From: a virus
Reading direction: 5' to 3' (one strand)
Virus record (IMG/VR): IMGVR_UViG_3300030104_005504
Coordinates: 1-64,000 of that record
Length of the DNA stretch: 64,000 bases
The number at the start of each line of letters is the position of its first letter. Position 1 is the stretch's first letter. The notes below the pieces were generated by a model. It did no database searches, had not been told where the DNA came from, and saw only the letters and a list, made by a program, of their open reading frames with translations. Below, piece by piece: positions 7,405-16,500 of this stretch. The position numbers and the translations under genes were made by a program.

Positions 7405-8145
7405 TTATACCCCTATTACTTTACTTATATTTGCTGTTGCTACTCCTTTAACTGTACCTATATTTGCTGTTGCCACCCCATTAACATTATTTCCATACCC
7501 CGAGGGTGCTAATGTGTAATCTAAATATGGATCCCTACTTGTACCAGTGTAGTTTTCATGATAATGAAAAAAACCATTTGTATCAGGAGACGTTCCAAGA
7601 GCTACATTTTTATAATCATGATCATACTCCATCATGCATATGTTAACATTATTATTTAGCTGCATATCAGATTTAAGATCACTTGTTCCCGTAAAAGCGT
7701 TATAACCTGATGTCGACGACCCAGCATCAAAAACATTTGAATAATCTGTAGCAGGTCCGTCAAAACTACTACCAGCAGACCAATTATATAAATTATCAAA
7801 ATCAGCGTTAGCTAGTGCTGTTCCCCCATCTCCTCCAAATATTGAATTATCTGCTTTTACGCAAATCATTCGCGTACCAGCCTGTGAAGCTGTATACCTA
7901 TAAAACTTAATATCAACATCAGCAACAGTGCCTGTTATACCCGACGTGTCAAAGTAAAAATAAGTTCTCAATACTCTCATCATCCCTGTTCCACCACCCC
8001 TTGCTGCAAACCTAATTGCATATGTGTAACCTTGAGGAAAAGATTCTATAGCAAAAGCTCCAGTGGTCGCATCTCTTACTGTTGCCCAGGTTGTACTAGC
8101 TGGACTTAATATGATTCCATCTCTTGAAGCATATAATACCGCCAT
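7405..8145 (-). CDS. Tail fibre-associated structural protein
   Basis: A 246-aa Thr/Gly/Asp-rich beta protein. The N-terminus 'MAVLYASRDGIILSPASTTW' resembles the start of its downstream neighbour (MAVVYKN). It resembles carbohydrate-binding or fibre-tip domains ('FDTSGITGTVADVDIKFYRY'). The C-terminus contains a short repeat ('GVATANIGTV', 'GVATANISKV'). Lying next to the large fibre gene, it may be a fibre tip or receptor-binding part. Confidence 0.55.
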   Translation of the reverse strand: MAVLYASRDGIILSPASTTWATVRDATTGAFAIESFPQGYTYAIRFAARGGGTGMMRVLRTYFYFDTSGITGTVADVDIKFYRYTASQAGTRMICVKADNSIFGGDGGTALANADFDNLYNWSAGSSFDGPATDYSNVFDAGSSTSGYNAFTGTSDLKSDMQLNNNVNICMMEYDHDYKNVALGTSPDTNGFFHYHENYTGTSRDPYLDYTLAPSGYGNNVNGVATANIGTVKGVATANISKVIGV

Positions 8146-8726
8146 TAGAATTCTTTTTTAGGTAAATAATAAGTATTAGAATTAAAATACATATTATCCA
8201 CTGGATTAACACTAATAGCCTCGTACGTTGTACCATCTACAAAAAATACGTCATCTATATTCGTAAAATTATTCCACCAAGTTGCTTTACCTCCTGACTT
8301 CATTAATGTTGGTAAGGTTGTTTTAAAATTATCAATATTCTCATCTCCAAAAGTATCATAAAATAAACCATCATAAGTAGACAATGAATCTTTAACATCA
8401 TTCCAATCACCTTCAATTATAATAACATTTGATTTACCTTGTGCCCACGTTTTTAACCTTTCAATTATTTGTGGGTGGTTTTCTACTATAGTATGTGAGT
8501 TTATATTATTAGCTTGAATATAATCAGCTGATATACCCATGCCAAATCCTATCTCTAATATATCACCTCCGTTTTCACAAATATAATCCGCAGAGGCTTT
8601 CATGATATTATCTTCCCATGACATCATAACCTGTAATTCTTGATCAGCATGTGTATAGTAGATTTTATCTTCTTCAAATATTAATGTTTCATCTATATAT
8701 CCCATAACTACGATTTTTCTACCCAA
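8145..8726 (-). CDS. SAM-dependent N-methyltransferase of the GAMT/RMT2-like type
   Basis: A 193-aa class I methyltransferase. The SAM-binding motif 'ILEIGFGMGISADYI' (about 56-70), the acidic strand 'HTIVENHPQIIERLKTW' (about 78-94), 'GDWNDV' and 'YDGLFYDTF' (about 118-126) match the order and wording seen in guanidinoacetate methyltransferase (GAMT) and the related arginine methyltransferase RMT2. The gene lies inside the tail-fibre operon and overlaps the 1365-aa fibre gene by 19 nt. The substrate is unknown: it could methylate a virion protein side chain, a host surface group or a small guanidino compound. Confidence 0.75.
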   Translation of the reverse strand: MGRKIVVMGYIDETLIFEEDKIYYTHADQELQVMMSWEDNIMKASADYICENGGDILEIGFGMGISADYIQANNINSHTIVENHPQIIERLKTWAQGKSNVIIIEGDWNDVKDSLSTYDGLFYDTFGDENIDNFKTTLPTLMKSGGKATWWNNFTNIDDVFFVDGTTYEAISVNPVDNMYFNSNTYYLPKKEF

Positions 8727-11700
8727 GTATTATCTGGATTAAAGTATATTTGACCATCTGTATCATCTAAGCAATACCCAATAACTCTAACAAAATCACC
8801 AGTACCACTTGGAGGTAATGGTGATATCCCGCCCGCTGTTGTGTGCACGTATAATGGATTACCAACATCACCCATATCAGAATCCATTGTTATTACACCT
8901 TTAATAAACATTCCATCAACATCAGGATCTGTTCCCAGTGCTATAGCTAGCATACCCATAGCGTCTCTGTCTGCATCGTCACCTGTTGCTGCACCATCTG
9001 CATCTGCTTGTCCCCATTCTCCGTTTTCTTTTAGGTAGCAAAGATCACCTTGAGTTGTACTACCTCCACCAAAATATAATACATCTCCTTGATGCTCAAA
9101 GTGAGTGGCACTTGTTGCGGTAAATTTACGATTAGCTTCTATACCGGAAGTTGTAAACTTAGCCATTGTCACGGCGTCATCATTTAGTGTTATAGTACCG
9201 TTATCCGCATTTAATTCTATATCACCACTACAGTCAACGTCAAGACTACCTGTAACCTCCATTGTTGGAGTTGAATCAAGATGGAACTGAAATCTTTCTG
9301 TGCCATTCTCTTTAAAGAATATATCTTCACCAGTGTGAGGGTCTAATATTATATCTCCATCAATATTAAATGTTAAATCTGCAGCTGACGCATTGTCGTC
9401 TACTGTTGACATAGTGGTGGCCCCATGAGTTGTTGTTGCTATATAAAAGTAATCTCCTGTGTCAGCATGACTTCTACATAAAATATCAGGTGCCCCATCT
9501 ATAACGGTAGTTCGTATACCATAAGTATCCTGGATATCACCCACACCATCTGTAAATACATTTAAATCAATACCTTTTCCAAATACATTACCAGCCGCGT
9601 TATCAGCATCGATATTTATATACATTCCCTTCATACTTACGTCGGCTGGAGCAACGTTTGTGGCGCTATCTTGGAGATCAATGGAGAGACCAGTCGTTAC
9701 ATTGTTGGCTCCACCGGTGGTTACCCCGCTTTTATCATAATCAATATCAAGAATGGTTTTTTCGCTATCTCCAGTATTAGCATCATCAACGTCAATACGA
9801 ACAATCTCACCATCGGTGTAAGAATTGCTATCAATATACAAAGCTCTTCCAGTAGTTAAAGGTCCAGCATCTATTTTTACAACGTCTGCTGTTGTATTTT
9901 CAGCATCAATACTTAATGCGATTTGATCAACATCATTATTATCTATCTCCAACGCGGGTTGACCAGCAGTAGAGCCGTTTTGAACTTCAAAACCCCTACC
10001 ATTAAAGGTAGTTTTCCCATCTACATTAAACGTTAAATGCGCGGCAGTTCCCGCGTTATCATGTGTTTCAAAAGTTGTCTCTGCATTTGACCCAACTGTT
10101 ATAGAAAAATGATCATCACTGGTAACACCGCCTTCCTCATTCATTACCAATCGACCATAATTACCATCTTCACCAATTACACTTAAAATAGGTTTTGCTA
10201 CACCATCAATTTGCACGTTAAACATAATATCTGGGTTAGCGTCCGCAATCCAAGAAATGAATTGTCCATCTGGCTTAAAATTCATATGAGCTGTAGAACC
10301 ACCACCAGCTTCAACTGTTGTAAATGTTGTTTCACCATCTTCTTTTGTATCTATAGTGAAATAATCCATGGCGTCAGCTGAGCTGCGAAGCTGTATGTCA
10401 GCACCTGCACCATCTTCACATTGTAGTTGTAGACCGTAGTTAACATCACTATCAGTTACAATCCCTCTAAATGCTACGTTTTGTGTTGTTCCACCAGTGC
10501 TAGAGGAGTCAACAGTAACGTTAACACCATACATATTCATGGTACCAACATTGGTAGCAGCATCATTCATGCGAATATCCAAGCCTTGAGCAGTAACAGT
10601 GTTTAAGTTTTGAACCGCTCCAGATTTGTCGTAGTCTAAATACAACATCGCGCTTTCACCTCCAATTCTATTTAAACTAGTTGTAGCGGTGTCGTTCCAG
10701 TCAATCTTTATACCTCCACCTGAGTCTGTTACAGATGCTAGGTTCATTACCATGCCATAGCCTGTCGTTAGGTCTTGACCATCTACATCTATTATATTGG
10801 CGGTAGTATTTTCAGCCTCTATGTCTAAGGCAATTTGATCAACATCATTATTATCTATTTTTAGCGCCGCAGCTCCAGCAGCTGTACCAGTTTCTATTTC
10901 AACCCCTCCACCATCATTATCGGGAGATCTAAATTTAGTAAAACCATCTACGTTGAATGTCAAGTCCGCAGCATGAGAGCTACCATTCACTGTAGCTATC
11001 TCGGTGGCACCATTTGTTGTTGTTGTCCAGGTAGAGTAGTCCGAGGAGTTAGCTGTACTATAATCTTGAAAAAATGCTCCACCATCTGTAATACTACTCT
11101 TAATTCCTAAGTTGGTTGTAGCGTCAGTTACCTGTAATGTCAATCCTGTATTTTTATTACCTCCATTAGTATTAACAGAGTCAAGAGCTAATAACATACC
11201 AGTAAAATCAACAGTACTATTAGCATGGTTACTGCTAGCAGAATCTGTAATATTTAAATTCAAACCTATTGTTCTATAGGTTTCACCATCTCCAGTGTTA
11301 CCCGTCTTGGTAAAATCCCAGTCTCCAAATATTCCATCCAAATTATTATAATTTGTTAATGAATTACTATTTGTAAGCTTGGTAAATGAAGCTGTTGTCA
11401 AGGCACCCCCATCAATACTAAGTATATCAGCTGTTGTGTTTGCCGCTGAAATATATAAAGCATTTTGATCTGTTTGCAACGCGTTTATATGTAAACCAGG
11501 TTGGCCGTGTCCAGATGCGCTGGTTATTTGCATTGGATGAGACGATAACCACCTATCAGTAGCGGCTACCCAAGTTAACGATGCGTCATTTGAAGCATCA
11601 ACAGCATCTTGAATTGTTATACCAGAACCATCTGCTGTTCCAGATGTATCACTTGATGCGTTATAATTTAGTGTTATATTTTTATCTTCAACATTTAGGT

Positions 11701-12805
11701 TGGTAGTATTAATTGTTGTTGTTGTTCCACTAACAGTTAAATCACTAGTTACTGTTAAATTACCACTTATCGTTGTTAATGATGCAGTACCGTTACCTAT
11801 TATTACGTCTAATTCGTCTTCAGCGTCACCATCGCCAATCACTATACCGGGTACCATTTCTCCATCGTGTGAAGCAACTTTAAATATCAATTTTCCACCT
11901 TCAGATCCATCGGTCGCTGTTTTTATTTGGCCTATTATTTCCGCAAAACTAGTTGCGTTATTACCATCATCATCAGCTTTAAAACGTATTAAACCTATTT
12001 CATCAGCATCCGCGCCGGTTGCAGTTTTTTGAAACATAAGTACAGGTGCCTCAGCATCAGTGTTATTGTTTACTAATGTAATGTCTGGTTTAGCCGAACC
12101 GCTTGCACCAACAGTAAATGACTCGCTAGAATAACTTAAAGCACCACCACCAGCGCTAAATCCACCAGCTATTGTTGTCATTGAATTTGTACCGTAACCA
12201 AGACCTATATCAACAGTGTTATTTGTTGCGTGTCCAGTCGCTGTGAAAGCTTGTTGTGTTTGACTTGTTGAACCATCACTTGTTCTATTTAAAATCCGGG
12301 TTATACCAAATTCATCAGTGTCAACAGGTGAGCCTATAGCAACTTCGTACGAACCGTATTGTGTAGTAGATGGTGTACCATCATCCATCCCGTTCCAAGT
12401 AATAGTACCCAAGCTATCACTAGCCTGTCCATCATTACCACCCCTATTGTTAATAAAAGTAATATGACCATCGTTTGCATCGTTTGTATTTGATGTTATA
12501 GATAGCTGTGGTGCAGCAGCTGTTAAGTCCAAGTTACATATACTTGGATAATACTGGAATGAACCAGTGTCGTCTAATAGATTGTTTGATCCATCATGGA
12601 ACACAACTGGATGATAACTACTATCATTATTGTCAGTTACAGTTACTTTTCCAGTAGTAAGACCACTTGCGGTTCTTTTACTAACCTTACCATCAGAATC
12701 GGCAACAAGTATATTAGTTTCCGTAGTGGTGCTTAAGTCTTCAAAATAAACATCATTACGAAATCTAGATATAAAATCCCATATGTGGTGAGCTATCCAT
12801 TTCAT
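8708..12805 (-). CDS. Large tail fibre protein
   Basis: A 1365-aa Thr/Asn/Asp/Gly-rich protein. The N-terminus (MKWIAHHIWDFISRFRNDVYF) is probably a particle-anchoring segment. The body is a long beta-structured shaft with imperfect internal repeats: the unit 'ALxIDNNDVDQIALxI' followed by 'AENTTA' occurs near residues 646 and 950, with a relative near 435. The C-terminal part ('GDDADRDAMGMLAIALGTDPDVDG') resembles the recurring ends of marine phage fibres. Its likely role is host binding. Confidence 0.75.
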   Translation of the reverse strand: MKWIAHHIWDFISRFRNDVYFEDLSTTTETNILVADSDGKVSKRTASGLTTGKVTVTDNNDSSYHPVVFHDGSNNLLDDTGSFQYYPSICNLDLTAAAPQLSITSNTNDANDGHITFINNRGGNDGQASDSLGTITWNGMDDGTPSTTQYGSYEVAIGSPVDTDEFGITRILNRTSDGSTSQTQQAFTATGHATNNTVDIGLGYGTNSMTTIAGGFSAGGGALSYSSESFTVGASGSAKPDITLVNNNTDAEAPVLMFQKTATGADADEIGLIRFKADDDGNNATSFAEIIGQIKTATDGSEGGKLIFKVASHDGEMVPGIVIGDGDAEDELDVIIGNGTASLTTISGNLTVTSDLTVSGTTTTINTTNLNVEDKNITLNYNASSDTSGTADGSGITIQDAVDASNDASLTWVAATDRWLSSHPMQITSASGHGQPGLHINALQTDQNALYISAANTTADILSIDGGALTTASFTKLTNSNSLTNYNNLDGIFGDWDFTKTGNTGDGETYRTIGLNLNITDSASSNHANSTVDFTGMLLALDSVNTNGGNKNTGLTLQVTDATTNLGIKSSITDGGAFFQDYSTANSSDYSTWTTTTNGATEIATVNGSSHAADLTFNVDGFTKFRSPDNDGGGVEIETGTAAGAAALKIDNNDVDQIALDIEAENTTANIIDVDGQDLTTGYGMVMNLASVTDSGGGIKIDWNDTATTSLNRIGGESAMLYLDYDKSGAVQNLNTVTAQGLDIRMNDAATNVGTMNMYGVNVTVDSSSTGGTTQNVAFRGIVTDSDVNYGLQLQCEDGAGADIQLRSSADAMDYFTIDTKEDGETTFTTVEAGGGSTAHMNFKPDGQFISWIADANPDIMFNVQIDGVAKPILSVIGEDGNYGRLVMNEEGGVTSDDHFSITVGSNAETTFETHDNAGTAAHLTFNVDGKTTFNGRGFEVQNGSTAGQPALEIDNNDVDQIALSIDAENTTADVVKIDAGPLTTGRALYIDSNSYTDGEIVRIDVDDANTGDSEKTILDIDYDKSGVTTGGANNVTTGLSIDLQDSATNVAPADVSMKGMYINIDADNAAGNVFGKGIDLNVFTDGVGDIQDTYGIRTTVIDGAPDILCRSHADTGDYFYIATTTHGATTMSTVDDNASAADLTFNIDGDIILDPHTGEDIFFKENGTERFQFHLDSTPTMEVTGSLDVDCSGDIELNADNGTITLNDDAVTMAKFTTSGIEANRKFTATSATHFEHQGDVLYFGGGSTTQGDLCYLKENGEWGQADADGAATGDDADRDAMGMLAIALGTDPDVDGMFIKGVITMDSDMGDVGNPLYVHTTAGGISPLPPSGTGDFVRVIGYCLDDTDGQIYFNPDNTWVEKS

Positions 12806-12806
12806 T

Positions 12807-13118
12807 TTAATCGTCTTTTCCTTTACTAAAATCTATGGGTTTTTGTCTACCCTTACTATCAGTGACAACACTCTTTGTTTTTAAAGCATCATAAGCTTGT
12901 TCTGATATATTTTTATTAATACCAGTATTCATAGTAAAAGTTACTTGGTAAACATCTATAGGATCACTCGCACGTAATGCTTGTATTTTGTCTAAGTAAA
13001 CTTTTACCTCAGCCATACTACTATGGTTCTCATAGTTATATCTTATATGATCTATTCTATGATAACCTTCTTTTGCTTCTACTCCAGCGGAGCTTATGTA
13101 TGGTAAAATTATCGCCAT
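12807..13118 (-). CDS. Small tail-fibre cluster protein
   Basis: A 103-aa protein lying directly before the long fibre gene, ending 2 nt from it. It has a mixed alpha/beta composition ('HRIDHIRYNYENHSSMAEVKVYLDKI', read in two parts around residue 35). Position suggests a fibre connector or assembly factor. No family recognised. Confidence 0.5.
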   Translation of the reverse strand: MAIILPYISSAGVEAKEGYHRIDHIRYNYENHSSMAEVKVYLDKIQALRASDPIDVYQVTFTMNTGINKNISEQAYDALKTKSVVTDSKGRQKPIDFSKGKDD

Positions 13119-13139
13119 TACTTTATTTTTAATTAATTT

Positions 13140-13265
13140 TTAATTTTCTTCAATAAACTTTTCTGCAACAGCTAATCTCTCATTATCATCATTGCAAGAT
13201 ATAAGATCTTTGTTGTAAATTGAAACAGCTATTTCATCTAACCTTTTTAATATATTTTTACTCAT
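13140..13265 (-). CDS. 41-aa helical hypothetical protein
   Basis: A short ORF read leftwards from an ATG at 13265. Its start overlaps the stop of the preceding 22-codon ORF (ATGA), suggesting coupling. It is acidic and helical ('SKNILKRLDEIAVSIYNKD'), with 'RLAVAEKFIEEN' at the end. Function unknown. Confidence 0.45.
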   Translation of the reverse strand: MSKNILKRLDEIAVSIYNKDLISCNDDNERLAVAEKFIEEN

Positions 13266-13330
13266 TTTAATAATTTATAACTACATGCCGCAAGAACTAT
13301 TGCCGCCACACATATAGGACATGGACACAT
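13262..13330 (-). CDS. 22-aa Cys-rich microprotein with lipobox-like end
   Basis: A tiny ORF squeezed between two others. Its ATG overlaps the upstream stop (TAATG) and its TGA overlaps the downstream start (ATGA). It begins MCPCPIC, continues with a hydrophobic VAAIVLAAC and ends SYKLLK. The 'LAAC' resembles a lipoprotein processing box, but the peptide is extremely short. The double overlap is the best evidence that it is translated. Confidence 0.35.
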   Translation of the reverse strand: MCPCPICVAAIVLAACSYKLLK

Positions 13331-13509
13331 TATATTTCAAATCCAAAGTTTAGCACCATCAATCTAAATCTAGGGCACGTTCCTTTGTTATTACAATTCC
13401 AACAAGGGCAAAACATTAATTCAAATACAGTTAACGTGCTTATTCTTATTGCTAATTCGTACTTATCTTTTTTATTACCTGATCTCCAGGAGTTTATCCA
13501 ATTTATCAT
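13330..13509 (-). CDS. 59-aa protein with Cys cluster
   Basis: A small ORF just downstream of the 2942-aa protein gene. The centre holds 'FCPCWNCNNKGTCPRF', four cysteines in a CxC-x2-C-x5-C arrangement that could bind zinc. The N-terminus is basic/aromatic (MINWINSWRSGNKKDKY). It is coupled to the next microprotein by a TAATG overlap. Function unknown. Confidence 0.5.
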   Translation of the reverse strand: MINWINSWRSGNKKDKYELAIRISTLTVFELMFCPCWNCNNKGTCPRFRLMVLNFGFEI

Positions 13510-13539
13510 ATTTAGTTCTTTATATTTATTATTACATGT

Positions 13540-16500
13540 TTATCGGTGAGCATAACATTTTTTACTCTTTCCATACTCACCCTTATTTCTACATCTAGTG
13601 CCAGAAGAAGTAGTACCAGTACATCTATATTCTTTTTTTCCGTCTCCATCTCTATCTTGACCTTCTTTAAATGAAGCATGATGAAAACACTTCCAACTCT
13701 TTTTATTAGTTTCAGTTGTCAAACCACATCTGCCACCACTTGAATTAGAACCAGAACATCTAACTGTTTTTATACCTTCTTTTTTCTTTCTTTCTTCTTC
13801 AGCTTTTTCTTCTCTTTTCTTTTTATCCTCTTTTATAACCTTTCTAATCTCCTTGTCAACCTCTCTTTTTATCTTTTTTGATTCCTCTTTTTTCTCTTTA
13901 ACTTTTGCTTTAGCTTTTTCTAGCTCTTCATCTTCAACACCTAAACTCCACTTACTCCATCCAGATAGTAGCGCTACTTTTTGCCAAAGTTCATGATTAC
14001 CTGTTAGTGCTTCTTCAACATTGTTAGCTTTATTTATTAACCTAGCAACTGGGGCATTTGTTAAAGCTTCAACCCAATTAGCCGCTATACTTAAGTTAGG
14101 GTTTTCAATTCTAAGACCTATCTCTTTGCTAACGCCCTTGTTCCATTCTTCAGTTCTAATGGCTTGCATTATTTTTCTCATCTTAGTTCCTAATGGTGGA
14201 GAAAGATTTACTGCCTCTTGAGCTATATTCATATTTTCTCTTTTCCAACCCGGCTTTTCACGTTCTTCTTTCCATTTTACTAACACGTTTTTAAGAGTAG
14301 AAACCGCAGCGCCATAAATACCTGTACCTCTAAGTAAAGAATCTAAAGCTCCATTAGCAACTCTCTGTTCTAACGTTTCTTTTCTTTCCTCATCTTCATC
14401 CCAGCCGAATAGCATAAACATTAATCCAGTTTGAAGAGCACCAAAATATATATTTTGTATCAAGCCATAATAAGCTATACCTGATATATTAGCCATATCG
14501 CTTTGAAACTGTGTATAACCCGGTATTCTTCTTCTATTAACAAGATCAGACATTTTCTTTTTCATCAATCTAGTCATCTGCATTGGTGTGTTTTGCCAAG
14601 CAAGTATTAATCTACCTAATGGACCAGCTTGTTGATTTGAGATTAAATCGGGTCTAGATGATTGTTGAGTTTCTTCAGCTACCTCTTGAAAATCCAACCA
14701 AGCTTGTTCTTTAGCTTTAGCTTCAGACATGCCTTGTTTTAAATATGTTTTTAGTCTATTTCTATAAAATGGAGCTCCACCTGCGGCTATAGCAAAACTA
14801 TCCGCAACTTGAGTTGGTGTAAAACCTTTCTCTAATAACCAAGCTATTATAGCTTGAGGTTTATTTCTTCCATCATTAAAAGCTTTAGTTAATTCAGATG
14901 CCGATACATCTATCTGTAATCCAGCTCTTCTCTGTTTTAGCATGTCTGAATTAAATATGTAAACAAAGTCTTTAATAAACTGTGGCGCGTTAGCAAGAGC
15001 CGCTGCGGCAGCTACAGGATTGTTATCTGACATGTTTATAAAATTAGCCATAGATATAGTCTGAAGTGTAGCTGATCTCATATTAAAGAACATTACAGCT
15101 CCAACTGAACCGTTAATCCAATCTAACAACCAGTTAACCTGAGAGTCTTTACCTGTTACCCTATTTTGACCAGTCTCCATTCTATATAACATCTTCTCAA
15201 GTTCATCTCTAAAACCTGTGCCATATATAGCTTCTATTTTATTTAAATTTTGTGGAGAAAATATTGTATTTTTATTATCTATCCATTTAGCAAAAAACTG
15301 TTTTCTACCTATTTCACGAACCGTGTTTGATAGATCACTAGCTATAGATTCAACTGCCCAATAATCACTTGGTTTTATGTAACCCTCTGGAACTCTTGAT
15401 ATAATACCAAGCGCATCAGCAAAAGCTTTTAACTCAGCGTTATTATTAATGTGATCTACTAATGTTTGTTTTTGACTATCAGATATTCCTGGTACTTCAA
15501 ATCCAGACTTATCCCACAAATAAACTCTTATAGCGTTATCATTTGTAAAAGGTGTTCCCTTTACTTTCTTGTTTAAAATCTTTTTGATATTCTTAAACTC
15601 CTTCTTTAGAGCTTTATAGTCGTTAGACATGTTTTGTTTATAAGTGTTCCACTCTCTACTAGCTTCAGCAAAAGGATCCAATAGATGCTCTTTGAAAAAT
15701 AAAGCATGGTTATTACCCTGCTCACCTCTACCTATAAAGGCATATAACAAACCTTTAAAGTCTTCAGCTGATGGTGGGACAAAAAAGTTTTTAAATATAT
15801 TTTTACCTTTACCAACACCTATCTTTCTAGCCTCTTGAGCTGAAAACATTTTACCAGCATTAATACCCTTTGTTTGTTCTAATATTTTATTAAAATCTAA
15901 AGCTCCCTTTTCACTAAACTTAATTCTAGCTTGAACAACCTTAGATTTAATATCTAGCTGTTCTAGTACATCCTTAACAGCTTTTACGTTTGGTAAGGCA
16001 TCATCTACGAAATACATATCATTATATCCCTCTGCAAACTTTTCTAACATCCAGTTGGCTTTAGATTCACCTCTACTATCTGCTAATCCTGTTATATTTT
16101 TAAATGGTATATTTACACCTTTAGATTTCAACCACTCGTGAATAGCAATATCAGCAGTTTGAGGTCTAGCTGTTAACACAAAAACATTATTAGGTCCATA
16201 CTTTTTAATTTGATTTTTCATTTTCTGAAGCAATGGTCCGTCAACTCCACCTCTTACATTTACAAAATCATCAAAGTTCATTTTGTAACCCTCAGCCATT
16301 AGCTCGGGACCTTTAATAGGCCAATCAGCTGAACTTATTTCTGTATCTTGTCCAGTTATTGGATTTGTTGCTATAACAAAATTTTCTCCATCTATAATTA
16401 ATGTCTCATCAAAATCAAACGTAGACATTCCTTTGCTTTTCTCAGATAATTTTGAATCAAACGTATAACCTCTTTTCTTTAGATCAGCCTCTATAGCATC

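Noticed and set aside
8708-12805. Repetitive DNA of the fibre gene as a CRISPR-like or tandem DNA repeat
   Set aside because: The repeats are imperfect, spaced by hundreds of bases and explained by repeating protein units.
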